The notes: generated by a model not told the origin, from the sequence alone. A stretch of 64,000 nt of DNA from Microbacterium halotolerans (GCF_003569805.1 NZ_QVLP01000018.1:186001-250000); one strand, 5' to 3'. Numbered from the stretch's first letter, positions 38,321-47,510 are shown. Made by a program: numbers and translations.

Positions 38321-39285
38321 CCGGGCAGGTCATCCCAGCGGTGAGCGGAGGGTCGCGTGCGTCAGCGCGGCCCTCCCGCTCGGCCGCGCAGAGCGCTCAG
38401 AGGCGGCGGCGCGCCATCGGCTTCTCGATGGCACTGCCCCCGGTCATCCTGATCGCCCTGTTCGTCGGGCTGCCCGTCCTGCTGGCGATCGGCTTCAGCC
38501 TCGGCATGACGGGCGGGCTCAACAGCACGGCCGCGGCGATCGGGCAGAACGTGCACCAGGCCGACGGGCTCGTCACCCTCGACGCCTACGCTGAGCTGTT
38601 CGCCGATGTGCGCTTCGGGCGCGACCTCGGTGCGACGGTGCTCGTCACGGTCGTGACCACGGGCGTGACGCTCGCAACGGCGATCGGCATCGCCGTGTTC
38701 CTGCGGCTGCAGGGCGGGTGGCTGGGTGCCGTGCTGTCGGGCCTCGGCATCGTGCCGCTGTTCATCCCGGTCGTGATCGCCTCGTGGGGGATCCTCACCT
38801 TCTACTCGGGCGACGGGTTCGTGCGCAGCGTGTTCGCGCAGTTCGGTCTCGAGGGCCCGGTGTTCGGGTTCACCGTCACCGGCGTCGTCATCGCCTCGGT
38901 GTGGGTCAACCTTCCGTTCGCGCTGCTGATGGCGACATCCGGGATGCAGGCCGTGCCCGATGCGCTGATCGACGCCGCACGCGACGCCGGCGCGTCGACC
39001 TTCGCGATCATCCGCGGCGTGCTCGTGCCCATGGCGGGCATCCCGCTGGTGATCGCGTCGACCTTCACCGCGATCGGTGTGCTCGGGCAGTTCACGGTTC
39101 CCTACTTCACCGGGCCGAACGCTCCGCAGCAGCTGGGCGTCGACATCAGCAAGTACTTCCAATCGTTCAATCAGCCGCAGCAGGCCGCTGCGATCGCGGT
39201 CGTCGTCTTCGTCATCGCGTCGGGAGTCGCCGCGCTGTACGTCTGGGCGAACTTCCGCAGCGCGAAGCAGGAGGGAAGGGTCTGA
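38317..39285 (+). CDS. ABC transporter permease 1
   Basis: A 322-residue permease with about six membrane helices (ALPPVILIALFVGLPVLLAI first) and an EAA-type loop (DALIDAARDAGASTFAIIRG). GTG at 38317 overlaps the binding-protein stop (GTGA) and is preferred over the ATG at 38299, which lies inside the upstream gene. The stop overlaps the ATG of permease 2. Type resembles permeases of phosphate-ester or polyamine importers rather than MalF. Confidence 0.9.
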   Translation: MTGQVIPAVSGGSRASARPSRSAAQSAQRRRRAIGFSMALPPVILIALFVGLPVLLAIGFSLGMTGGLNSTAAAIGQNVHQADGLVTLDAYAELFADVRFGRDLGATVLVTVVTTGVTLATAIGIAVFLRLQGGWLGAVLSGLGIVPLFIPVVIASWGILTFYSGDGFVRSVFAQFGLEGPVFGFTVTGVVIASVWVNLPFALLMATSGMQAVPDALIDAARDAGASTFAIIRGVLVPMAGIPLVIASTFTAIGVLGQFTVPYFTGPNAPQQLGVDISKYFQSFNQPQQAAAIAVVVFVIASGVAALYVWANFRSAKQEGRV

Positions 39286-40106
39286 TGAGCGAACTCGTCC
39301 GCCGCGGCGCAGGCCGCGTCATCGTCGGCGTGCTCATCGTCGCCGTCGCCTGCTTCATCCTCGGCCCGCTCGTCTGGCTTGCGGCGCATGCCTTCGCCAC
39401 GGAGTGGAGCTATCCTTCTCTGCTCCCCGAAGGGCTCACGCTCGACTGGTGGCGGGTGGTGCTCTCCGATCCCGGCCTGTTCGCATCGATCCAGAACTCG
39501 TTGTTCTTCGCGCCACTGACCGTCATCGTCTCCGCCCTCATCTGCCTGCCGGCCGCCTACGCGTTCTCGCGCTTCGACTTTCCGGGGCGGCGGGTGTTCC
39601 TCGTCGGTCTGTTCGCGACGAACGCGTTCCCCAAGATGGGCCTCTTCGTTGCGATGGCGACGGTGTTCTACGGCCTGAACCTCATGGAGACGGCGCTCGG
39701 CATCGTCATCGTGCACGTGATCGGAACAGTCGTGTTCATGACGTGGATTCCCGCGGCGGCTTTCAGCGCCGTGCCGCGCTCGCTCGAAGAAGCGGCTCGC
39801 GATGCGGGCGCGGGGCGCATGCGGGTGTTCCTGACGGTGACGCTGCCGATGGCGATGCCGGGCATCCTCGTCGCCGCTGTGATGTCGTTCCTCGCCTCCT
39901 TCGACGAGTCGCAGGGCACGTATCTCGTCGGTGCGCCCTCCTTCATGACGATGCCCACTGAGATGTACTCCCTCGTCCTGAACTATCCCAAGCAGGTCGC
40001 CGCTGTGTTCGCGCTCCTGCTGTCCATCCCATCCGTCGTCCTTCTGCTGCTGACCCGTAGATACATCATGGGCGGGCAGCTGGCCGAGGGCTTCCAGATC
40101 CGCTAG
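39285..40106 (+). CDS. ABC transporter permease 2
   Basis: A 273-residue permease, about six helices, with EAA loop SLEEAARDAGAGRMRVFLTV and LPMAMPGILVAAVMSFLASF. ATG at 39285 overlaps the preceding stop (TGATG), and GAGGGAAGG supplies the ribosome binding site. With permease 1 it forms the channel. The ATPase gene follows 8 bp later. Confidence 0.92.
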   Translation: MSELVRRGAGRVIVGVLIVAVACFILGPLVWLAAHAFATEWSYPSLLPEGLTLDWWRVVLSDPGLFASIQNSLFFAPLTVIVSALICLPAAYAFSRFDFPGRRVFLVGLFATNAFPKMGLFVAMATVFYGLNLMETALGIVIVHVIGTVVFMTWIPAAAFSAVPRSLEEAARDAGAGRMRVFLTVTLPMAMPGILVAAVMSFLASFDESQGTYLVGAPSFMTMPTEMYSLVLNYPKQVAAVFALLLSIPSVVLLLLTRRYIMGGQLAEGFQIR

Positions 40107-40113
40107 GAGAACC

Positions 40114-41160
40114 GTGACAGACACGACTGCGACCGACGTTCAGGGCCTGCGTCTCGCCGGCCTCACGAAGGAGCTGGGAGGCCGCACCATCGTCGACAAC
40201 CTCTCGCTCGACATCGCCGAGGGAGAGCTCGTCTCGCTGCTCGGACCATCCGGATGCGGCAAGACGACCACGCTCCGGATGATCGCCGGCTTCCTTTCGC
40301 CGGAGAGCGGAAGCGTCGCCGTCGCAGGCCGTGACGTCACCGCGCTCGGTCCGGAGCGGCGGCCGAGCGCCATGGTGTTCCAGAACTACGCCCTGTGGCC
40401 GCACATGACCGTGGCGAAGAACATCGCCTATCCGCTGCGCATCGCGCGCGTTCCGCGCAGAGAGATCGCGCAGCGGGTGTCGGAGGTGCTGGAGCTCGTC
40501 GGACTGTCGCACCACGCGAACAGCCGGCCCGCGCGGATCTCGGGCGGTGAGCAGCAGCGCGCGTCGCTCGCCAGGGCGCTCGTGCAGCGCCCACAGCTGC
40601 TGCTGCTCGATGAGCCGCTGTCGAACCTCGACGCGAAGCTGCGCGTGCGGGTGCGTGAGGAGATCAGAGACATCCAGCAGCGTCTCGGCATCACGACGGT
40701 TCTCGTCACGCACGACCAAGAGGAGGCGATGGCGGTCTCGGATCGCGTTGCGGTGATGAACGACGGGCGGATCGAGCAGGCGTCGACGCCGGACGAGCTC
40801 TACCGGGCGCCCGCGACGGAGTTCGTCGCGGGGTTCATCGGTGCCAGCAACACCGTCGCCGCTCCCGACCTCGGCGACGGCGATGACGGTGTGCGCTGGA
40901 TCGTGCGCCCCGAGCACGTCGAGCTTGTCGAGCACGGCATACCGGCGTCTGTGACGCGCGTGCTCCCGCACGGCCATTTCACGGAGGTCGCGCTCGTGGC
41001 GCGCGGCGTCGAGCTGCGCTCCTACGTCGGCACCGATGTGCCGGCCGTCGGCGATGAGGTGGGGATTCGGATCGCGCGGGCGCTGAGATACGACGACGGC
41101 CGACTCTCGTCCGCCTACGACGGGCGGACGGCACAGATCCGTGATCGGGTTGCGGCATGA
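40114..41160 (+). CDS. ABC transporter ATP-binding protein (UgpC/PotA type)
   Basis: A 348-residue ATPase of the carbohydrate/phosphate-ester/polyamine importer class. Walker A GPSGCGKTT, signature ISGGEQQRASLARAL, Walker B LLLLDEPLSNLD, H-loop VTHDQEEA; a C-terminal TOBE-like regulatory domain (VRPEHVELVEHG) is present. GTG at 40114. It overlaps the next gene by 4 bp, tying transport to the fused phosphodiesterase-monophosphatase. Unlike the importer at the left window edge, this one carries its own ATPase. Confidence 0.95.
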   Translation: MTDTTATDVQGLRLAGLTKELGGRTIVDNLSLDIAEGELVSLLGPSGCGKTTTLRMIAGFLSPESGSVAVAGRDVTALGPERRPSAMVFQNYALWPHMTVAKNIAYPLRIARVPRREIAQRVSEVLELVGLSHHANSRPARISGGEQQRASLARALVQRPQLLLLDEPLSNLDAKLRVRVREEIRDIQQRLGITTVLVTHDQEEAMAVSDRVAVMNDGRIEQASTPDELYRAPATEFVAGFIGASNTVAAPDLGDGDDGVRWIVRPEHVELVEHGIPASVTRVLPHGHFTEVALVARGVELRSYVGTDVPAVGDEVGIRIARALRYDDGRLSSAYDGRTAQIRDRVAA

Positions 41161-42680
41161 GCGGCCGGATCGTCGCCCACCGCGGATACCACGGCGACGA
41201 CGCGCATGGTGCGAGGGAGAACACGCTCGCCGCAGTCGACGCGGCGCTCGCCGCAGGCGCTGAGGTGATCGAGGTCGACGTGCGACTCACGCACGACGGC
41301 GGTGCGGTGCTGCTGCACGACGCGACGCTGGAACGGCTGTGGGGAGACGAGCGCGCCGTCGCCGAGATGACGCTCGACGAGGTCCTCGAAGTCGGAGGAG
41401 GTCGGCACCGGATCCCGCTGCTGGCCGACGCGGTCGAGCGCGTCAGGGGCGCGGGTTCCGCACTGCTCATCGACATGGACCACGCGGCACCGGCGTCGGC
41501 GGCGGTCGAGGTCGTGCGCGGAGCGCAGGCCGAGGCGTTCACCGAGTGGTGCGGCAGCCTCGACGCCATGCGCATCGTGCGCGAGTCGCTGCCCGACGCC
41601 GTGATCCACCTCCCGTGGGACTCGGCGGACCTCCCGACGTCGGCGGACCTCGTGCCGCTGCGCCCGGCCTTCGTGAACGCTCCGCACCTCTTCGTCGGTG
41701 CGGCGTTCGTCTCCGCCGTGCACTCGCTCGGCGCCCGCGTCGCGTGCTGGACTGTCGACGAGCCGGCGCAGGCGGCGCACCTCGCGCGCATCGGCGTCGA
41801 CTCGATCACGACGAACCGGCTCGAGTGCATCCGCGACGCGGTCGCGACGGATGTGCGCGACGAGCGGGCGCGTCGCCTGAGCGTGGTCGACGGGCTCGCC
41901 GGGCATGCCGCCCTCCTCACGCGCCGGGCGCGCAGGGACGGAGTCGGTTCGGTCTCCACGAAGCAGAACCCAGCCGATCACGTCACCGAGGTCGACCGGA
42001 CCGTCGAACGCGATGTGAGAGCGGTCCTCGGCGCGCAGTTCCCCGACCATGACATCGTCGGCGAGGAGTACGGCGGCAGCTCCGACGGCACCGTGCCCTG
42101 CTGGTACCTCGACCCCATCGACGGCACGGCCAACCTTGCGAACGGGGTGCCGTGGACGAGCTTCTCCCTCGCGCTCGTGGAAGAGGGCGCGCCCGTGGCG
42201 GCGGCCGTGCTCGACCCGGTCGGCGAGACGCCGGTCGTCGCGGCGGCAGGAGCGGGCGCCTGGCGCTGCGGTGTGCGGCTCGCGGTGCCGGAATCACAGG
42301 GCGGCGACCCGCTCGTGGGGCGTATCGTCACGACCGAACTCGCAGGCGCACAGGCGTGGCCGGGCTTCGTCGAGATGCTCTCCGCTCTCGCCGCCCGCAG
42401 CTGCACGCTGCGCGTCCCGGGATCGGGCACGGCGACCCTTGCGGGTGTCGCTCTCGGTCGGGGCGTCGCGGCGATGGTGCATCGGTACAGTCCGATGGAC
42501 CATGCCGCGGCCCTGCTCATCGTCGCGGAAGCAGGCGGTGCGGTGCGCGACGACACGGGCGCGCACAACCTGCATCCGGAATCCGGCGCCGTCTTCGTCG
42601 GCGCGACTGCTGCCGCTGCTGAGGCGCTGCTCGCGGAGTACTCAGCGGCTCGCGAGATGCGCACATCTTCGACGAGATGA
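41157..42680 (+). CDS. Fusion: glycerophosphodiester phosphodiesterase - inositol monophosphatase family
   Basis: A 507-residue two-domain protein. Residues 1-230 are a GDPD domain with its active-site set: His8-Arg9, Glu21-Asn22, Glu39 and Asp41 (EVDV), His54 (LLHD). Residues about 240-495 are an IMPase-family domain: TEVDRTVE, Glu303-Glu304 (GEEYGG), Asp319 and Asp322 (DPIDGTANL), Asp448 (MDHAAALL). No frameshift separates them. As last gene of the ABC operon it should act on the imported compound; one consistent route is glycerophosphoinositol to glycerol plus inositol phosphate, then dephosphorylation to inositol. The last residues (REMRTSSTR) come from repeat copy 4. Either domain could act on other phosphodiesters or sugar phosphates. 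Confidence 0.9.
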   Translation: MSGRIVAHRGYHGDDAHGARENTLAAVDAALAAGAEVIEVDVRLTHDGGAVLLHDATLERLWGDERAVAEMTLDEVLEVGGGRHRIPLLADAVERVRGAGSALLIDMDHAAPASAAVEVVRGAQAEAFTEWCGSLDAMRIVRESLPDAVIHLPWDSADLPTSADLVPLRPAFVNAPHLFVGAAFVSAVHSLGARVACWTVDEPAQAAHLARIGVDSITTNRLECIRDAVATDVRDERARRLSVVDGLAGHAALLTRRARRDGVGSVSTKQNPADHVTEVDRTVERDVRAVLGAQFPDHDIVGEEYGGSSDGTVPCWYLDPIDGTANLANGVPWTSFSLALVEEGAPVAAAVLDPVGETPVVAAAGAGAWRCGVRLAVPESQGGDPLVGRIVTTELAGAQAWPGFVEMLSALAARSCTLRVPGSGTATLAGVALGRGVAAMVHRYSPMDHAAALLIVAEAGGAVRDDTGAHNLHPESGAVFVGATAAAAEALLAEYSAAREMRTSSTR

Positions 42681-42722
42681 CGTCGGGAGCGGCGCATCTC
42701 GGCGAGAAGTGCGCATCTCGGC
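42649..42722 (-). repeat. Dispersed palindromic repeat, copy 4
   Basis: Minus-orientation copy whose proximal half is identical to copy 3 over more than 30 bp. It occupies the whole gap between two convergent genes and reaches 32 bp into the fusion gene, where it encodes the terminal residues and the TGA stop. Outer arms GAGATGCGCAC and GTGCGCATCTC pair. Confidence 0.88.
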
Positions 42723-42737
42723 AGCGGGGGCGCCGCT

Positions 42738-44381
42738 CTAGGCCGCGGCGAGAGTGTCGGCGTCGTAGATGGTGTAGCTGTAGCCCTGTTCGGCGAGGAA
42801 GCGCTGGCGGTTCTGGGCGAAGTCCTGGTCCACGGTGTCGCGGGCGATCAGCGTGTAGAAGCTCGCGGTCTGGCCGTCCTGCTTCGGGCGCAGCAGGCGT
42901 CCGAGGCGCTGGGCCTCCTCCTGCCGCGAGCCGAATGAGCCGGAGACCTGGATGGCGACCGAGGCGTCAGGAAGATCGACCGAGAAGTTCGCGACCTTCG
43001 ACACCACGAGCACGGGCAGTCTGCCCTCGCGGAACTCCTGGAACATCCGCTCACGCTCGTCGACCGGCGTCGACCCGGTGATCTGCGGTGCGCCGAGCCC
43101 GTCGCTGAGCTCCTGGAGCTGATCGAGGTACTGGCCGATCACCAGCACCTGCTCGCCGGGGTGGCTCCGGATGATCCGGCGCGCGACATCGATCTTGGCC
43201 GGAGCGGTCGCGGCGAGCCGGTAGCGGTCGTCGTCGGCGCTCGCCGCGTACTCGAGCCGCTCGTCGGCCGGCAGATCGACGCGCACCTCGTAGCAGGCGG
43301 CCGGCGCGATGAAGCCCTGCGCCTCGATCTCGCGCCAAGGCGCGTCGAACCGCTTGGGGCCGATCAGGCTGAACACGTCGCCCTCGCGCCCGTCCTCGCG
43401 TACGAGCGTCGCGGTCAGGCCGAGGCGGCGGCGCGCCTGCAGGTCGGCGGTGAGCTTGAACACCGGAGCAGGGAGCAGATGCACCTCGTCGTAGATGATC
43501 AGCCCCCAATCGAGAGCGTCGAGCACGCCCAGGTGCGCGTACTCGCCCTTCCGCTTGGCGGTCAGGATCTGGTACGTCGCTATGGTGACCGGCTTGATCT
43601 CCTTGACCTGGCCGGAGTACTCGCCGATCTCCTCCTCCGTGAGGGAGGTACGCCGCAGCAGCTCGTCGCGCCACTGTCGCGCCGAGACCGCGTTCGTCAC
43701 CAGCACCAGCGTCGTCGTCTTCGTCTCGGCCATCGCACCGGCGCCGACCAGCGTCTTGCCCGCACCGCACGGCAGCACCACGACGCCCGAGCCGTCGGCG
43801 GAGAACGTGTCGACCGCGTGCCGCTGGTAGGGGCGCAGCGACCACTCAGTCTCGTCGAGAGCGATCTCGTGCGGCGTGCCCGGCGTGTATCCGGCGAGGT
43901 CCTCGGCCGGCCATCCGATCTTCAGCAGCTCCTGCTTGATCTGTCCGCGCGCCCATGCCTCGACGACGAAGGTGTCGGGGGAGGGGTGGCCGACCAGCAG
44001 CGGCTGCACCTTCCTGTTGCGCGACACCTCGGCGAGCACAGCATTGTCGGTGGAGCGCAGGATCAGCTGCCCGTCGTCGTCGCGCTCGATCGTGAGCCGG
44101 CCGTAGCGGTTCACCGTCTCCCGGATGTCGGTGGAGACCGACGCGGGAACGGGGAACCTCGTCCAGCGATCGAGGGTCGTGAGCATGTCCTCCGCCGAGT
44201 GTCCCGCGGCCCTGGCGTTCCACAGCCCGAGCCGCGTCACGCGGTAGGTGTGGATGTGTTCAGGAGCGCGCTCGAGCTCGGCGAACACCGCGAGTTCATG
44301 CCGCGCCGTCTCGGCATCGGGATGCGCGACTTCGAGCAGCACGGTGCGGTCGCTCTGGACGATGAGGGGTCCGTCAGACAT
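42738..44381 (-). CDS. DNA repair helicase XPB
   Basis: A 547-residue superfamily 2 DNA helicase of the bacterial XPB group. Residues 1-130 contain the XPB N-terminal DNA-recognition-like domain; then the helicase core with LRPYQRHAVDTF, Walker A PCGAGKTLVG, DEVH box in IIYDEVHLLP, GLTATLVREDGREG (which includes the RED-type motif), and motif VI QRLGRLLRPK. It unwinds DNA in repair, probably with a partner. ATG at 44381 is chosen over the start nine bases earlier. The gene follows a large helicase-associated-domain protein on the same strand, a conserved actinobacterial pair. Confidence 0.95.
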   Translation of the reverse strand: MSDGPLIVQSDRTVLLEVAHPDAETARHELAVFAELERAPEHIHTYRVTRLGLWNARAAGHSAEDMLTTLDRWTRFPVPASVSTDIRETVNRYGRLTIERDDDGQLILRSTDNAVLAEVSRNRKVQPLLVGHPSPDTFVVEAWARGQIKQELLKIGWPAEDLAGYTPGTPHEIALDETEWSLRPYQRHAVDTFSADGSGVVVLPCGAGKTLVGAGAMAETKTTTLVLVTNAVSARQWRDELLRRTSLTEEEIGEYSGQVKEIKPVTIATYQILTAKRKGEYAHLGVLDALDWGLIIYDEVHLLPAPVFKLTADLQARRRLGLTATLVREDGREGDVFSLIGPKRFDAPWREIEAQGFIAPAACYEVRVDLPADERLEYAASADDDRYRLAATAPAKIDVARRIIRSHPGEQVLVIGQYLDQLQELSDGLGAPQITGSTPVDERERMFQEFREGRLPVLVVSKVANFSVDLPDASVAIQVSGSFGSRQEEAQRLGRLLRPKQDGQTASFYTLIARDTVDQDFAQNRQRFLAEQGYSYTIYDADTLAAA

Positions 44382-44417
44382 AGCGAACAAGTCTACCGGC
44401 GTGCGGTGAACACGGCG

Positions 44418-46100
44418 TCACGCGGGGCGGACCGCCGTGATCGAACTGACGGGGAGTGTGCGTTCCACGTCGGCGCCGCGGTCGAGCCCGCGCAGGCGTC
44501 CTCCGCCCATCCCAGTCGCCTCCAGCGTGAGCTCGCGGGTGGAGCCGTCGGGCATCGCCACCGAGACGACCAGCGTCGACTTGCCCTTCACCGCGGCGTT
44601 CAGCTCGCGTTCGAGCCACGCGGTGTCGGTGTCGTCCGCCTCCGACTCCCGCAGCCGTTCGATGAGAGGTCGGTGGCGCTGCTCGGCCGGAGCTGCATCA
44701 GGAGCCACTTTGCTGCGATCGAGCACGATCGTCTCGCCCGCCTCGTCGATGGCGACGACGGGGTAACGGGCATCGGAGAGCGCCCAGAACACCGCCCGCC
44801 GATCGGCTCGAGTGCGCAGCAGCGCGCCGTCCGCGGTGAGACCGAGGGCGCGAAGCGACTGGTCGACGGCGATGGTCGCGACGAGATGATGGTCGGGGCT
44901 GGAGACGATCGTGCGGCCCGTTTCGGGCTCGAGCGACACGCGTACCAGTCCGTGCCGCTCAGCGGTGCGATCGATCAGGTACGCCAACGGCTGGGGCACC
45001 CCCGTGATCGACAGCCCCCTGAGGAACGCGCTGATCGACTCCGAGGTCTCGCCTGCGCCCAGGGCCGACGACACGGACCCCTCGGTGAATCGGTAGGTCG
45101 ACGCCTGCGCGTGAGATTCGCGCACGGCCATCGCGCGCAGCCGCACGTCGAGCGGCGGCGAGAGCGTCCCTGGGGAGATGGCGGTGAGATCGTTCTGCAG
45201 GAAGACCCGGTCGACCTCGGCAGGCAGGAGTGCGAGCAATGCGGACGGGTCGGCGTCGCGGCCCTCGCGCAGCGGTCGCGCCCACGTCGGCTCGCCGTCT
45301 GCGGCGATGAGGCCGGCGAGCTCGAACATCCGGCGCCAGCGATCGGCCGCCTCCGGCCAGGTGGCCGCGAGCGGGTAGGCGTCCGGCCAGAGGGCGGGGT
45401 CGACCCATCCGGATGCGCCGGCGGCGGGCCGGAGGCCGTCGGGAATCGCACTGCGCAGACCGAGCACGAGTCGTTCCCACCGGTGGGGCGTGTCCGCCCT
45501 CGTCCATTCCGCGCCGGCGGAGGTGACGAGCCACCGTCGGTCGTCGGCGCGGACCAGGCCGGCCGTCTCTGCGGCCTGAACGAGGACGTCCGCCTCGTCG
45601 GGGTCGTGCACGATGCCCTCATGGGTGAGCCTGCGGCGTTCGTTCGCTCCGAGCCGCTCGCCGACGCGGGGCATCGGAGTGCGCATGCCGTCGAGCATCA
45701 CCTCCGCCATCGCCGACATGCCGGTGAACGCCCGCTCAGCGGCGTGCGCCGCGGCATTCTGCGACGCAGCGACCGGTGCCGTCGTCGGCGTGCGCGAGAG
45801 GCCATCCGGGATCGCCATCAGCACGGGTGCATACGGCCGTCCGTCGGCGTCGGTGAGCCCGAGGCGCTCGCCGCCCGCGCCCTCCCTGAGATCGCACAGC
45901 ACATCGCGGGGAAGGGCGCTAACAGCGGCCGTGACCGAATCGGGTGAGAGCAGCGCATCAGCTGCGTCGAACCAGTCGCGCCACGATGCGTGCGCGGACA
46001 CCCCGCGTGCCGAGAACAGGGAGGCGATCTCTTCGTCGCCCGCGACACTGAGCCGTTCCGCGAGCGAGCGGACCCGGGCTTCGGCGCTGACGGCAGTCAA
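44418..46100 (-). CDS. Helicase-associated domain protein (helicase_C_3 type), XPB partner
   Basis: A 560-residue protein of the family found next to XPB in actinobacteria. No Walker motifs are seen. The N-terminal half is helical with winged-helix-like segments (EEADVLVQAAETAGLVRADD reads as DEADVLVQ in this copy), and the central part contains VFLQNDLTAISPGTL followed by LRAMAVRESHAQASTYRFTE, the hallmark of the XPB/Ssl2-associated C-terminal domain family. It probably forms a complex with XPB. It lies 36 bp upstream of the XPB gene and is likely co-transcribed. Confidence 0.8.
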   Translation of the reverse strand: MTAVSAEARVRSLAERLSVAGDEEIASLFSARGVSAHASWRDWFDAADALLSPDSVTAAVSALPRDVLCDLREGAGGERLGLTDADGRPYAPVLMAIPDGLSRTPTTAPVAASQNAAAHAAERAFTGMSAMAEVMLDGMRTPMPRVGERLGANERRRLTHEGIVHDPDEADVLVQAAETAGLVRADDRRWLVTSAGAEWTRADTPHRWERLVLGLRSAIPDGLRPAAGASGWVDPALWPDAYPLAATWPEAADRWRRMFELAGLIAADGEPTWARPLREGRDADPSALLALLPAEVDRVFLQNDLTAISPGTLSPPLDVRLRAMAVRESHAQASTYRFTEGSVSSALGAGETSESISAFLRGLSITGVPQPLAYLIDRTAERHGLVRVSLEPETGRTIVSSPDHHLVATIAVDQSLRALGLTADGALLRTRADRRAVFWALSDARYPVVAIDEAGETIVLDRSKVAPDAAPAEQRHRPLIERLRESEADDTDTAWLERELNAAVKGKSTLVVSVAMPDGSTRELTLEATGMGGGRLRGLDRGADVERTLPVSSITAVRPA

Positions 46101-46104
46101 GATG

Positions 46105-46380
46105 CTACGGGCGCTTCGCGGCGCGGCCCTTCCTGATCATCGTCATGATGACGAGCGCGAGCATCATCAGGAAGCCGACGGGCAGGCCGATCATCGGAAA
46201 CCATGAAACGATCGGCCATGCGCCCTCGCCCAGCTGTGCTGCGTTCATTCCGGAGGCACTGGCGATCAGGATGACGAAGAAGCACACCACGGACACGACG
46301 ATGATTCCGAGCGACGCGAAGGTCAGGAACCGGTCGATCCCGCGGACGGGCGGCTCCTGCGCTGAGGGCTGAGGGGTCAC
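46105..46380 (-). CDS. Small two-helix membrane protein
   Basis: A 91-residue hypothetical protein with two strongly hydrophobic segments (LTFASLGIIVVSVVCFFVIL and PMIGLPVGFLMMLALVIMT) and a basic C-terminus (RKGRAAKRP). GTG at 46380 is taken because upstream residues are in a repetitive, Pro/Arg-rich non-conserved stretch overlapping the promoter of the divergent cold-shock gene. Function unknown; possibly in the same transcript as the helicase pair. Confidence 0.65.
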   Translation of the reverse strand: MTPQPSAQEPPVRGIDRFLTFASLGIIVVSVVCFFVILIASASGMNAAQLGEGAWPIVSWFPMIGLPVGFLMMLALVIMTMIRKGRAAKRP

Positions 46381-46499
46381 GCTTCCCAGGATACGGCAGA
46401 CCGTGCGATCCGGGCGCGGGCGGCGGCTCGGATGGGTAGGCTGGGGGAACGGGCTGTCTGCCCTGTCCGCACGTTGGTTTCGTACGTCAAGAGGTGCCA

Positions 46500-46883
46500 A
46501 TGCCCACCGGCAAGGTCAGGTTCTACGACGAGGAGAAGGGCTTCGGCTTCATCTCTTCAGATGATGGCCAGGATGTCTTCCTGCACGTCTCAGCGCTGCC
46601 GGCGGGCGGCGACGCGCCCAAGGCGGGGATGCGCGTCGATTTCGGCATGGCCGATGGGCGCAAGGGGCCGCAGGCGCTGTCGGTGCGCTATCTCGAGAAG
46701 GCTCCGAGCAGAACGAAGCCGACGCGCAAGAACCCGGAGGAGATGGCCGTGATCATCGAGGATCTGGTGAAACTGCTCGATGGAGTGGGCGAGGACCTGC
46801 GCCACGGCCACTATCCGTCGAATGCCCACGCTCGCAAGACCGCCCAGGTGCTGCGCAAGGTCGCGGATGAGATCGATGCCTGA
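46500..46883 (+). CDS. Cold-shock domain protein with C-terminal extension
   Basis: A 127-residue protein. Residues 1-66 form a cold-shock domain with both RNA-binding motifs (KGFGFI and DVFLHVSAL). Residues 70-127 are an extra helical segment (EEMAVIIEDLVKLLDGVGED) also seen in actinobacterial CspB-type proteins of this length. It binds single-stranded nucleic acid. ATG at 46500 follows AAGAGG. The gene overlaps the DUF3027 gene by 8 bp. Confidence 0.92.
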   Translation: MPTGKVRFYDEEKGFGFISSDDGQDVFLHVSALPAGGDAPKAGMRVDFGMADGRKGPQALSVRYLEKAPSRTKPTRKNPEEMAVIIEDLVKLLDGVGEDLRHGHYPSNAHARKTAQVLRKVADEIDA

Positions 46884-47508
46884 GTCGCAGGACGAGGCGG
46901 CCGAGGTCCCAGACGCGCAGCAGGACGAGCTGTCGGGGCCGGATGCGCGGCTCATCGCCGCACACGACCTTGCGCTGACAGCTCTGCATGAGATCACGCC
47001 TGCCGAGTCGATCGGCGTCGCGGCCGGTCACCGGACGGAGCAGGACGGCATCGTCTCCCTGCTGTTCGAGAATCGGTTGCTGGGGTACCCCGGTTGGTAC
47101 TGGACGGTGTCGCTCGCGGTGGTGCAGGGCGCGGAGCCGACTGTGCTCGAGGCCGAGCTGCTGCCGGGCGACGACGCGCTGATCGCACCGGAATGGGTCC
47201 CGTGGTCCGTGCGCCTGAAGGAGTACCAGGCGCAGCAGCGCGCCGCAGCCGAAGAGGAAGCTGCGCGCGCGGAAGCACAGGGCGACGACGAGACGACCTT
47301 CGACGAGTTCGACCCCGATGATGATGACGACGACTTCTCGGAGGACGGTTCGCCGATTCTGCACGCCGGAGACGTCGACGGCGTCGACATTGACGAGCTC
47401 GACGCGGGCGGCGAGGAGGACGAACCGGATGATGAAGAGGCGGACGACGATGATCCGGAAGACGACGTCGACTCGGAAGACGGCGACGACGCCGAGACGA
47501 GTCGCTGA
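46876..47508 (+). CDS. DUF3027 family protein
   Basis: A 210-residue actinobacterial protein of unknown function. The DUF3027 part spans about residues 20-125 (LLGYPGWYWTVSLAVV; LIAPEWVPW); the remaining 85 residues are extremely acidic, dominated by Asp and Glu (DPDDDDDDFSEDG). Genes of this family usually lie near serC, as here. It starts inside the cold-shock gene and is therefore co-translated with it. Confidence 0.85.
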   Translation: MPESQDEAAEVPDAQQDELSGPDARLIAAHDLALTALHEITPAESIGVAAGHRTEQDGIVSLLFENRLLGYPGWYWTVSLAVVQGAEPTVLEAELLPGDDALIAPEWVPWSVRLKEYQAQQRAAAEEEAARAEAQGDDETTFDEFDPDDDDDDFSEDGSPILHAGDVDGVDIDELDAGGEEDEPDDEEADDDDPEDDVDSEDGDDAETSR

Positions 47509-47510
47509 CC

